From contig OZ023273.1 in NCBI GenBank assembly GCA_964007475.1, positions 115,367,812 to 115,431,811 on the forward strand: a DNA stretch of 64,000 bases, given 5' to 3'. This document shows positions 33,310 through 46,100 of this stretch, in pieces. Each line of letters starts with the position of its first letter. Position 1 is the stretch's first letter. Source of the stretch: Hybos culiciformis. Its lineage: Eukaryota; Arthropoda; Insecta; Diptera; Hybotidae. Below the pieces are notes generated by a model, which did not search any database, had not been told where the DNA came from, and worked only from the letters and a program-made list of their open reading frames with translations. Position numbers and translations under genes: made by a program.

Positions 33310-36300
33310 CTAAATAATAAAATAAATAACAAAATTTCAGGATAAATATATAGTGAATTTTATAGAGAATATAGGAAATCTATAGCCATCCTGATAAGGT
33401 TCCCAGTCACGGAGTTATTTGAGACTTTTAATTGATTTCTAAGATTTTATTTTATTTCAATATTTCGATACCAATATTCAGCTTCCAAAAACATTTGATC
33501 CATTTTAGTTGTAAAAAAAACATTTCGTATAGGACGATTCTCACAAACAATTTTAGATAGAAATTTATATTAAATTGATTTTTTGAAAATATCCCTTAGT
33601 GCCAATGTTTCTTTTAAAAATATATTAAAAAAATATTGAAGACATTCTCAATAGTTGAGATGCGAAAAATGTTTGTCTGGCTAGTTCATCCAATGATTCA
33701 GTTTATTACAAGCAATCGAGTCAAACTTGGTCATAAATTTCTGCAATATATTTTAAAAGATTTTAAAGGATTTCGATATACAACTATTCCAGATAATCTA
33801 ATTTTATTTATCCAAACTTATAAGTTTTCTTTATTTTTATGAAAGTAAATTCTAGAAAGAACTGAATTATAATAGAAAAAAAAAATAATTTATTCAGTTA
33901 AGTACTCGCGTTTTTTTATTTTTTCTTAATCATGAAGCTTGCATAATTTTCCCTAATATTAATTAGTTAAACAAGAAAATGATTTTTAATTGGGTTAAAT
34001 GCATGTTCAAGAAGTAATTGAAGCATCATAGAAAACTCATTCATATATTCTAACACGTATTCTTGAAAAAAAAAAAAATGAAATATAAAATTTAAGATGA
34101 AAATTTAAAAAATCGTATTATATTTTGCAAGCTCTCAAACTAAATTAATTATAACAAGAGTTATCTTGCTTGGAAAAAAATAAATAAAATTAAAGGGAAA
34201 TAAAATGTTTTTTAGTGAGAATTTTTGAATAATTTTGATGTTACAAAAAAAAAAGGAGCCATTATAAACTTAAAATTTTAATTCTGCAAATAATGTTAAG
34301 CTAAAGGTATAATATATCCTGAGGATATCTCATTCATTTTTAGTCAGTATAGTGATGTGATATAATCAATGAATGATCACTATAGTTTTTTTTTTGTATG
34401 AAAACTTTGTTCATAAAGTTGGGGTTTATTTTTGGTTGTAATATTTTAAAAACTCGCTTCTTTTCTTGATATTGTTAATAACAACTTGTCATTCTTCTTA
34501 TGATACTTTTATAATTTCCAAAATGTTGTTAAACATGTTCTCCATGAAAAAGATAATTTCGGATGTTTTTGATTCTTCTCTTCAATCAACATTCAGAATT
34601 TTTTCCTGTCACCAAACATTATTTTCTCATTATAAATCAAAACCACTATATAACTTTAACCATTCTTACTTTTTTGTTTTTTTTTTTAAAACAGATCGGT
34701 TTTATTTTGATCCGCTTAAAATTTATTTTAAAATAGACCAATTCAATGAAATTCCAAATTAATTTAAGTATCTAGAGAAGAACCTTTTTTTAATACCTAA
34801 AGAAAATATTGTTTTTATAAAAATGTTTTAACGTTCTAAGAAAAATATTATTAAAATATCTACAAATGAAGATTGTCAAGTTCTGTTTTTATTTTCAGGT
34901 GTCCAGAACATTGTTAAATATTGAAAACTTTTTACAATGTTTTTTTTTGCTTTTCTTTAAAATTTCTTCACTAAGATCCATTTTTTTTTTATTTAAATTA
35001 AGCTCAGACGAATTTTCAAAGAAGAAATATAAAATCGCAATATTTTTTGCTTACTATGGAAATTCCTTGTCGTACAAGCAATGGTTTAAATTTATTCAAA
35101 ATGTACTTAACTAAATGGGTATTTTTTTTTGCTTCATCGTTGAAATTTTGAAATTAAGTAGCCTAAAGATAGTTAAAGGATACTAGAAAATTACTAAGAG
35201 ATTTATTTCCCGAAGTTTCAGTATTTCAATAATCCACCCACATATAAGAATTTTTCACATCTAGCAGATAAAAGTTTCATCGAACATTTTTATATTAAGT
35301 TTTTTTTTCCTTTTATTTTGGCAAAAAAATGTGATCAAAACTTTCAATTTTGTCTTTTAGTATCCCAGAAAGAAAGTAAATCTATAACGAGAAAAGTTTC
35401 TCCTTTTTTTCGACAGAAAATTATTAACGGAACGATGGTGTCATCTAATTATAAATTCATTTTGAAATTTTCTTTCTATAATATATATTTTTCTGAAAAA
35501 AAAAAAAAAAAAAATATAAACATAGTTTATAAAAAGTTTTCAAAAACTTTTAATTTTGATATAAAAAAAAAGAATAAAAGTCGAAAAAATATTTAAAGTT
35601 ATACTATTTTCATTCTAGGCGGCACATAGAAGAATCGAAGTATAAAACCGCAAAGGTAAAAAATTGATTCCTAATCAATAAATTGAGTGAATTTTTTGCA
35701 ACTGGTTTTGATTTAAAAAATATAATAACTTACGTAATATGAATAAGAGGAACTCTCCTATTAGTCGTTGAAAATTAAAGTTTCAATAAATTTTGATAAG
35801 CAAAAAAAAAATTTTAATTATAATGTAGATGTCAAAGTATTTGATTACGAAATAATAATGTAGTGAATTGTTTGTAACTTGAAAGCTAAGAAAATTAATT
35901 ATGAAACTTTGAAATATCTAAATAATTGTTACTGTAATTTTTTATTTTCTACCATGATTTTCATTTAAAATTATAGCAACTCATTATATAAATAAAATAA
36001 GCCTTTTTGAAAATAACTTAATTCACTCTCATCAGAAGTCGTTTCAAGAATTTTAAATATAAAGTAAAAGCATTTTACATAATAATTCCTTCTCATCTAT
36101 GAAAATATTTTTCATTACTTCTATTTAGAAAAGTTTTCTTAAAAATTTTATTTATTTTATAAAATGAGAAATTTAAGATAATTTACACATTTTCCAAATA
36201 AATATTACATTAAAAAAATTTTTTTTTGATAAAGGATTAATGAAGGAACTTTTTATTTTTTGTTATTATTCTTTTTAGTTGCAAAAGTTTATTTTATTAA

Positions 36301-36774
36301 ATTTTTGAATTTTATTTCCTAATTAGTTAAGAATATTTATTTGGTTTAAAATTTTTTAGGGTAATGAATAGTAGCTTGTAGAAGCTCGTCTTTACTTTTT
36401 AGATTATACTACTTTTAATGTTTTACTCAAGAATTTAATCCAATAATCCTATTAAAATATTAAGAAATGAGTATTCAAGAAAACATCGAGCCAAAAATTG
36501 CTGAATAATTACATTTACATTTACAGATTTTTATATTACTAGTCGATTCCGGCGAATATTGTTCCGTCCTAGGATACTCTCTAGTAAATAAAAAAATAAT
36601 TTTAAAATTGTGATTTTTTTTTCACGATATAGTGATTCGTAATTTTATGAGTTTTGTGTCTACAGGATGGACCCTATAAATCACACGGAAATATAGAAGC
36701 ATTGGTTCCTGTATTTATTTATTAAATAATTAAATGTAGCATTGAAGTTATTTATTATTTATTAATAGTAGATT
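33310..36774. other. A+T-rich stretch, no gene supported
   Basis: A GC-richer patch at 33,385-33,430 (CCATCCTGATAAGGTTCCCA) may be a repeat fragment. Open frames at 33,636-33,842, 34,466-34,762, 34,866-35,114 and 35,318-35,596 lack recognisable motifs and are rich in Phe, Lys and Ile. A 9-bp inverted repeat (TATAGTGAT/ATCACTATA) lies near 34,349-34,384. Confidence 0.6.
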
Positions 36775-36955
36775 ATTGTATATGTAAACTAAATTTGTTA
36801 TTAATTAAGAGTTCTGTATACACAAAAATACATTGACACGAGTCAATACTTATAACACGAGACCGAAGGTCGAGTGATATAAATTGACAAGTGTCAATGT
36901 ATTTTTGTGTAAATACAGAACGAGTTGTATAACAAATTTTGTTTACATATCCAAT
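36775..36955. mobile_element. MITE-like element with inverted-repeat arms of about 70 bp
   Basis: The left arm, from ATTG-TATATGTAAAC (36,775) through AAATTTGTTAT and TACACAAAAATACATTGACAC, pairs with the right arm, from GTGTCAATGTATTTTTGTGT through ATAACAAATTTTGTTTAC to ATATCCAAT (36,955). Divergence is limited. The centre carries ACGAGACCGAAGGTCGAGTG, itself a small palindrome. The element is about 180 bp, has no coding capacity, and nearly its whole length can fold into one hairpin, as in many MITEs. The long minus-strand frame 37,015-36,773 is a shadow of it. Confidence 0.75.
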
Positions 36956-37106
36956 ATACTGTTTTAATGCGTAGGGGAGAGGTAGTTGCAAAGAGAGAAT
37001 ATTTTTTCTTCTCATTTTTTCTCATTTTTTTTTTGTATTTGGCTGTATTGAAATATTGTGAGAGATATTATGTTTGTTTAGGTATTACGTAATATTCAAT
37101 ACCAAA

Positions 37107-37230
37107 CATCTAAATGATTTCATTATTTACGCTGATGCATCTAAATTTTTTCATTATATACGCTGATGCATCTAAATTTTTTCATTATTTACGCAGATGC
37201 ATCTAAATGATTGCATGTGTATTGACGCAT
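37107..37230 (+). repeat. 31-bp tandem repeat, four copies
   Basis: Units begin with CATCTAAAT at 37,107, 37,138, 37,169 and 37,200, with exact 31-bp spacing. Each holds CATTAT(T/A)TACGC(T/A)GATG. The second and third copies are almost identical; the first and last differ at a few positions. It starts about 150 bp past the MITE-like element. Confidence 0.9.
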
Positions 37231-39836
37231 ATAATACTCCATTTAGTGATCTAAATTCTATAGCACTAAATACAACATAACGATCCCCAACGCATTAAAG
37301 TTATTTATTATTGAAAATTATCATTAATTGTTGTATTAAATTAAAATTAATTAAAATTATAATCTTTAAAATGTCTAATCTGATTTAATATATTATTTAA
37401 TTCCTGAAACTTTATAAATTATATAATTATGTACAAGTAAATACGGTATAATTAAAACATATTATAAATTTATATACCTACGCCTAACAAGAAAATTTTT
37501 AAAAAATATGGGAAATTTTAATCTTACAAATTGAAATAAAAAATTAAAAATTTAATGTAATTAATTTAATATAATAAAAATAAAATTATGTCCTTTTCTA
37601 TCAATATCAATTTATTTTTATCACATTAAAATCCTTTTTCGGGTTAACAAACTTTCAATTATCCTTTTAAAATATTTTTCTTTTATTAATAATAATAATA
37701 AATTTTTTTTTTTTTTTTGTGAAAAAGTGAAACTTAATCTCAATAACACATTACGAAAAAAACATAAAAAAAAAAAAACTATATCCTTTTGTAATATTAA
37801 AAGAAAAAAAAAACTCATCTTAAGTATAAGTCCTTCATTTTATGTATTATCTTTATATCTTATGGCGCCATTTCTGTTATAATTTTTTTTTTCTTCCTTT
37901 CTTATCCTTAAAGATTCTTTTCTTTTTCTGGCTACATAACATAACAAAAAAAAAAAAAAAAAAAGCTTTCATCTTAATTTTCCCTAACTAAACATATTTG
38001 CAAATAATAAAAAAAATGTTTTTCTTTTTTTTCAACTGTGTGTAGTTTCCAAAAATAATATCGAACATTTTGTTTTTCTAAGAAATATTCAAATGTCGTT
38101 TTTATCGAACATTAACAATTAATTCATATTTACAGTCTACTAGTTACTTAATTTAAGCTGAAATTTTCAATTAATATTTTCTTTAAAAGGTATTGAAAGT
38201 AGGATCTAAGTGTTGAACACTTTTTCATAAAAATAATTCTAGATTTTAACGTTATATCTAATATAAAAGAATAAAACTATCTAATATCGTCTGTGAGAAA
38301 TGAAACAACAATGTATAATGAAAAGTATAGTTTCGAGTAATTTGAGTTTAAAGATTTGAAAATTAAAAAAAACGTATGCAAAATATCAAGTAACGTAAAA
38401 TTTTCATCTAAAAAACACATTTTAATCAACATTAAGAATATTGCAAAATAGTTGTACTTATAAAATCTAATAATCTAAATATCATACGTTGTTTCATTTC
38501 TAAGCAGACGATATAGTATATAATAAAATCGATCTCTGATTCTCTGTCTGTCTGTCTTTAATACTTCTAACTGCTTTCAAACACAATATAATTTCTTCAA
38601 ATTTTACGTAGATAAGCATTTGGGTAAAAGACAAGTCAAGTTCGAATCTTAGCCAAATCGGATAATTATTTCTAATGTTATATGAGTAAATAAGATCTTG
38701 ATCAAAATTAGAAGGAATTTTTTGTTCTACATACTAGGACGAACACTTCTTTTTTTTGTCTTTAGGCATGGCCAATTTCCTAATCGGTAAAATATAATTG
38801 AGTATTCGACAATTTTTGTTTTTAGCTTTCCTAGCCCCCATGACCATACTCAATAACGACTATGGGCTTAATAGTATTAATATTAATATTATTAATGTTT
38901 AAATCATTATAGAATTGTCTCAAGGATAATAGAAATCAAGGATTATTTTGAATTCCAACTTTGAAACATTTTTAGAAAATATACCTAAATTCATAATCAA
39001 GATCAACTTTACATAATTATTCTAAAATTGAAAGCCGAGCTTGCTTAAGAATAATAATAATTTACATCTAATTTCGAAAATGAGCTGAATATAGTTATTA
39101 ATTTTCTTTTTGTTTTGGGTATTATCGATAAATTGCTTTTGTTTGTTGTTACAGATTTATTTTATTGAAGTGAAAAAAAATAAAATAAAAATTATAATAT
39201 CCCTTAAATTTTTTTTATATATTATCGTCGTAATAATATTTATTCCGCCCTTTTATTCCACATCAGCAGAAAAACTTAACGTACTTAAATTCAGTATCCA
39301 TGGATTTTACGCACGCATACACATGTATAAAAAAGGACTCCCAAAAAAAAAAATTCCTTATTAGACGAAAATTGTTACACAAGTTTTTTTGCTTTCAAAA
39401 GTATAAATGGCAAAATCTTTTGTTTTTTTTTTTTTTTTTTTTTGATTGGTCATTATGTTTTGGACAAAATGACAAATTAGGCTAAATTTATAGAGTTTTT
39501 TTTTTTTTTGAAAATATAAAAAAGCAATTAAACACGCACAAAATTTTTTCTTTAAAGCAAATATTTTGATGATTGAATTTTTATATAATTTTTATAAAAA
39601 TTTACATATAATAAAGTAAAAGTGTTTCTTATTTTTTGTTTTTTGAAATTTTGAGCTTTCTGATTAAATATTTATTATTGAACATTATTATATAGTACAA
39701 CTTTAAGATAGCCAGAGTTGCTATATAAATTTTTTTTTATTGTAGAAATTTAAGGATTCTATTAATTTGTAACAGATTGGACAAATTTTTTGGTGTTACG
39801 TTATCAGCTTATAACATAGCATTAGAGTTTAACAAT
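37231..39836. other. A+T-rich stretch, transposon traces only
   Basis: The patch 38,530-38,690 (CTGTCTGTCTGTC, AGCCAAATCGG, AATTATTTCT) resembles the relic after the 20-bp minisatellite at 13.2 kb in wording and order. A further GC-richer patch lies at 38,750-38,870. Open frames at 37,818-37,621, 39,110-39,364 and 39,300-39,485 are homopolymer-driven. No gene is supported. Confidence 0.55.
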
Positions 39837-40014
39837 TTTTATATAATATATTTCTGTATTTTATTTTTTGTTTAAAGTTTTAGTCGATTCTAATGAAAAT
39901 TGGTATGTTAGTAGATAAATTAGAGAAAACATTTATCTACTAACATACCAATTTTCATTAGAATCGACTAAAACTTTAAACAAAAAATAAAATACAGAAA
40001 TATATTATATAAAA
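39837..40014. repeat. Perfect 178-bp hairpin (84-bp arms, 10-base loop)
   Basis: The left arm, 39,837-39,920, is the exact reverse complement of 39,931-40,014, with no mismatch. The loop is TAGAGAAAAC. The arms contain AGTCGATTCTAATGAAAATT and GGTATGTTAGTAGATAAAT. Exact identity of both arms implies recent formation, gene conversion, or a foldback artefact of the assembly. If transcribed it would give a long duplex RNA suited to Dicer processing. The wording CGATTNNAATGAAAATTGGTATGT recalls other repeats in this window. Confidence 0.95.
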
Positions 40015-40185
40015 GTTGGGTAGACGATCGGCTGGTTGAGAACTTCTAGCTCCCAAATCTAAACTTATAGAGTCATTCAGCCAAGTTGAAAGCGAACTAG
40101 ATTTCTCACATTTTTGAATTCCTCGAAATCGATGGGGCAGGTCATTCGAATTGGAAGACGAATGAACGGACGGACATTTAATGTA
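40015..40185. repeat. GC-richer transposon-like flank of the hairpin
   Basis: The block directly after the hairpin contains AGACGATCGGCTGGTTGAG, CCTCGAAATCGATGGGGCAG and GAACGGACGGACATTTAATG. It is GC-richer than its surroundings and has no coding frame. GGACGGAC-type words are common near the ends of insect non-autonomous elements, so the hairpin and this block may belong to one element. Confidence 0.4.
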
Positions 40186-43100
40186 AACGTAATGGACTAA
40201 AAACAGATTTATTAAAGCAACATAACTATAAACGTAGTATGTATTATCTTTCTTAAACTTACAAATGGAAAAAAATATATAAATTGAAATTCAGGACAAA
40301 AATTCTTCATAAGTATTATATGTATGTCCTTATTACACACTTTACGTAAAATCATAAACTTTATGTATACCTACATAGCTACATAATAATATAATGTAAT
40401 TGTGTATATACTATTCTGTTCTGTACATATAATATAGTACATTTAATTTTAGAAAATTACTACTCAGCAAGATTTTAAGGAACAAAAAAAAAAGACGTTT
40501 TCCATCCATCCATTTTTATATCCTTATTATGAGATCCTCAAAAAAAAAAAGAAAAAAAAAACAGAGAAGTTTATTCATCAAAAATTTAGGCCTGAAAATA
40601 TATACATATTTTTTTTTTTTTTTTTATAAATGAAAAGAATGAGGAAAATTTTACCAATTTTCTTACATTGAGAAGCTTATCGTTGAGAAGCCTTTTTATT
40701 CTAAATATTTTATTATACTTACTATGCGTCCTTTTGATGTCCTTAAATTAAAGTTATATTTTTTTTTAATAATAAACCCATCAATTTTGAATAATGTTTT
40801 ACTGTCATAATATAATAAGTAAATAAGAAGAACTGGATTTCCTCAATCGAAAAACATTCATAATGTTATAATTTTATTTAAATCCTTATATATAAGAGGT
40901 ACATGCACTGTTCATAATGTGGAATCACTAAGATTAAATTATATATTTTTCCATGTGATTTTCAAACTTAAGTTTAAAAACTGAAAATTGTATTGACTTG
41001 TTGAAAGTGATATTTATAAATGAAAGCAGAAATCACTGAATTAGCTATCCAGAAAAAAAGTAATTGACGGCCATGTACATTTAGTAAAACTATTACTAAA
41101 TGGATGAATTTGCCATTTAAATTTCTATAAAACATTACAGATTAATCAACCGAATTCTGCAGTTTAAAAATTAAGAAGTTAAAGAATATTTTTATATTAT
41201 CAAAATGCTGCCAAGACAAACTCTTGTGTTTATTTATATATTATGCTTTCTTTTTTTTTTATTCCTTTTCAAGGAAAAAATCTCTTGAGGAATATAATCC
41301 GAAAAAATGTTGACAAAATCAACGAAGTTATAAAAAAAGAAAGAAAAAATTTAAAAAATATTAAAAAAAAAAAAAATACAAGAAAAAAAACATAAAAAAT
41401 CAATCAAAATAAACATCATAAGGTTTCCTTTGTAACGAGCAAACATTTTAACAAAAAGTTGTTTTGGACCACATCCTTTTTCTTAAAATTTTCTCATATC
41501 TATGCCAAAAAAAAAAATAAAAATAGGCTTTATTGATTTTTAGAATTTTACTTCGAAAAATAATAAGGGTTTTCAAAAATTTTTATCATAGAATTAAGAT
41601 ATTCAGCATTAGACAGCATTAAACTTTAAAAACTAAAATATCAACTATGTAATTACATAAATTTTGCTATGAACGATAAAAGTAAAATGATACGACATTA
41701 AAATTCAATAAAACTTACAAATATTTAATATTGCAAAATGTTCACGGTTTTAAAGGATGACAGACTATTCTGGCATTTCCACTATTTATTGCTTCTAAAA
41801 ATTTTAGATCTAATTTTATTCTAATATTTATATTGCAAATAATAAATCATTCTTCATCATTTAAAATCATAATTTCCAATTTTATTTAACTAGCTCATTA
41901 AGATTTATAATTATTATTTTTATTTTATGATTATATGATTTTGCCAACAGCGAACAAAAAATAATTAATGGTTTTGGGATTTAACGTAATCAACCCTTTA
42001 TAAAATTAAATTATTTTATCTCTTGAATAGTATTAAGAAAGGGTTACATTGCTGCATTGCTTTCATGAAAATGAATTGAGATATTCCTTTAATTTTCATT
42101 AGTTTGAAAAATATTTCCCCTTACCAGAATGTGGGTGTATAATAATATTAGGACTAACTTTATTTTATTATTTTGATTTTAAAAACTAATCAAATTTGTA
42201 CTCAATAGTATCAAAACAAGAACAACCTTAACGAAAAAAAGAGCTTTAATGGAATTTTTTGAAACTAACGTCATGCTCTCAAAATTTCTAAAACTACAAA
42301 CTAAGCTAAAACATCTTAAACATAATAAATACAATCAAGTTCCAAAAGTTTAGGTTTAATTTAAAAGATGGTCAAAGCGTAACTTAATATTATAATATTA
42401 TAAAAACTTATCATTCTATATCAAACTCATTTGGTATTCTTTAGTTTAATGATAAAAAATTTAAAATAATTCTATATGCAAAAAACAGCCTTTGTCAAAT
42501 GACTTTTCAAAAAATAAAAATTATTTTATGCGCCATGTATGATTATGAAGGTTAGCAACACCCTCTGATCCTTGTTTACCCTTTTTTTTTTTGCTCTATA
42601 AAATAATTATTTTCTGTTGATTTTTATTAATATAAATAAATTTAATATGCAAACCACTGAATAAAATAAAATTATATTTTTATTAGATCTAGCAGAAAAA
42701 AGAGGGTATCAGCTTTTTCTATAGAAAAAAAAAAAAGGATATGAATTATGAAATTATTTTAATTGTGTGATAATTTATGTGGTTAAAAATATATATATTA
42801 TCAAATTATTTTTAAGTCGTTCGGTCGACAGATTTTATAAATCATATATAAAACTTAATATCCCTGACTTTGTGTTATATATGGAAACTTAATTTTATAT
42901 TGTATTTGATGGAGTATGTATGAAATATAATTTGAATTATGTGGAGACTATACCATATACTCAATTAAAAACGCTAACTAAATTTAGAAAACGTTGTTTT
43001 AACATTATTGAAGCTTGATGATATTTCTATTTTTTTTTGCATAAAAGTTCAAAGTTTTTTTTTTCCAGAATGATAATATTTGTTAAATGCTCATTTAAAT

Positions 43101-46100
43101 CAAACATTTACTTAGGTGCAGAATCAAAGGCATATTTCTCCATTATTTTAAATTTTGAGTAAATTAAAAAAAAAAAAGTTTTTCTCTCAACTGTTACCAT
43201 GAAAATATGATTTTTGTAAAATTAAATTGTAGTCAAAAATTGTTAGCATATAAATTAATACTTAAATAAATGATTCAATAACTTCAATATTATTAATTTT
43301 ATCCAATAAATAACTATTTTCTCTGTTCATTCTTTACAAAATGAAGAATTAAATATATAAATTATTTCAAAATATTTGCAACTACTCAAATTGTTTCAAT
43401 ATACACAAAGTATCAATAGTAAACAGATTGAGAAAAGTACATCTTAACTGGACTATTTGTATTTATATATTCGCAATAAGAGCATAAGAATACTTGAAAA
43501 ATTTTCAATTGTTTTCTATATATGTTACAAAAACTATATTCTGAAAATTTATAACTTCTGGATAGATTTAGTGGGTTTTTGATTTATATACAAGATAACA
43601 AATATGAGGAAAATCAATCAAATACAAAATATCATCAAGCAACAATATATAATCTAATCGCATAGTATCTGAATGAAACTAATAATTTTAATACATTTGG
43701 TGAATTTTTTAAGTGAAACTTTATTGGGATCGTTCAATTTTTTTTTTATTGGATTAAAATTAAACATCGCAAAAAAGAAATTCATATTCTTAGGCATCCT
43801 GACTGAATTAGTAAAAAAAGTTTAGTGTTTTCCAATATGTTATTTAAATTTTGTTTTTTTTCATTTTATTAAATTATTAAATTTCAAAAATAATTTATTC
43901 CTATAATTTTTTTAATAAAATTTCATTGAATGGTCAAGTATTTCTGATAATGAAAAAATTGTTAATTTATTCAATGGATGGAATGAATCAAAAGTTTTTT
44001 AAGAAAATTTGACAGTTGTTTAATTTTTTTTTAAGAACTTCAAGTTTTTTTTTAATTTTTTATGTTGTCATACATATCAAATTTTTTTTATAATCAACTT
44101 TCGTAAACGTAGAATTATAGGACAACAATAATCTTCACAAAAAAAAAATATAATTATCTACCCTAGTTAATCAAAAAAGTTTCTATCAATTTGAATTTAT
44201 TTTTTTAAATTAACAAAAAAAAAATAAAAATGTCCTATCTTTAATCTCAATTACTTCAGATCTCTTACAACAACTTTTCGGAACATTCAATTCGAATATG
44301 TTGCCAAAACCAAATTTGAAGCTTCGCAAGGCATAGTTATAAGAGAAATGTTATTTGGACTGAACTGAAGTATTTGTAGTTTATGTATTAATAGACTTTA
44401 ATCAATTTTTTAAATATTTCTAATGAAAATTATGGGAAAAAAATTCATTTACTGGAAAAAAAATTGGTAATTAACGCAAGGTAGTTTATATTATCATATC
44501 ATATATGTATTTAATCGTTATTTCGATAATGAGAAAAATATGTCTTACGGGTTTAATATTATTTGGAGTAAGTAGTGCAGTATAATTTAAGATAAGGAAC
44601 TTTCTGCTATGGCAAAAGTTGTGGATTTTTAGCTAGCAACTATAACACTCAAGAACGAAACTTATGTTAATCTTAGGGACTCATCAGAATGATTAACTTC
44701 ACACCTTACTTTGAGAATTCTTGAATCAATAATAGATTAATATACAATTCTAATTTTAAGTTAAACCAAATGAAGTTTATTTTTTAATGCTGATTTTGAA
44801 AATTAAGTTTGTAGTTCCGTTTGAAGTTCAGTCGTAAATTAGATTCGTTTTTTTTATTACAAATGTGATTAATTTTTCTAGATGTGCATTGGATTTATGT
44901 AGGCACAATGTAATTACAATACAATTCAACCTAATATACAGGAATAACATATAAAATATTTACTATATTGTCTTATATTTAACAAATTTATTGATTTGTT
45001 ATTTTAATCATTTAAAATTTTAAATGACTATGATGGTTATAAAAACTTCACCATGACGGTATTTGAGTACCAAAAATAGTAGAGTTACTTCAGAAAAAGT
45101 GACTTACGTCGTAATAATGTGTAAAACAAAAATTTTTTTATCTCTATAGTTTATTTTCAAAATATCAAACATTCCTCATCATAAATTTTATCAAACGGAG
45201 ACCGGTTGGAAAATTGAATTGAATAAAAAGTACTGTGTATGCTTCTATCTGACCAACACAACGCATAAAATTTACATACAAAAAAAAATGTATACAAATT
45301 TATGTTTTATTCTTTAAATACACATTTTGTTTTTAAAGAGGTGTACAAAAACAACTACAAAATTTATTTTATAAATTTTATTCGACAAAAAATATGCTTT
45401 TTAAAAATTAGCGATTTTTGTATTTTTTTAACCATTTTTTTTTTTCCGAAAAAAATAAAATAAAGAAAAAACCTTTTAAATATAAAATTTCCAAATTGGC
45501 TCCCAAATTTTATATATATTTAATTTTATTTTTTATCTATACATTTATTTATTTTCAACTCAATGAAAAACTTGAAAATAATTTTAGCCCGAAATAAAAA
45601 AAAAAAATTCAATTTTCAATTGGCAAAAAAAAAAAACAACAAATTGAACAAAAAATAATTTTTTTTACAAACGAAATGAAATGAACAAAAAAAAAAGGAG
45701 CAGGACCTATAGTATTTATCTACAATATTATTACTTCTCCTATTTGATTAAAGTAAAAGTGTTATAAATATTAATTAATAAAAAAAAATTATCAATTATT
45801 ATAAAACGTTCAGCAAACATAAGATTGAAGTTATAAAAATATATATTAAGTACAAGAAATTCGTATCGTACAATCATAGAGTCAAATTATATGTAATTGG
45901 AATGCATTCGTCATCCCAATTATAACTTTTTCACAAGAACTGGACCATTATTGTTTAATACACACAATGACAAAATTTGAAAGGATCCAGGTTCTCTAGA
46001 ATCAAAATCATTGAATTATTACTGCTTTATGTCAAACGATTTGATCATATTATTACAACAACCCCAGGGAAATTTATTCGAACCTTATTTAATCCTTTAC

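Noticed and set aside
33636..33842. 68-codon plus-strand frame with VHPMIQFITSNRVKLGHKF
   Set aside because: It is less biased than most frames here, but no family, splice site or repeat supports it. Kept only as a note.
34466..35596. Three open frames of 82-98 codons on the plus strand
   Set aside because: Composition is dominated by Phe, Lys, Ile and Asn, no motif or repeat of other frames is seen, and such lengths are expected by chance in this A+T-rich DNA.
36773..37015. 80-codon minus-strand frame
   Set aside because: It runs across the MITE-like inverted repeat and has no independent support.
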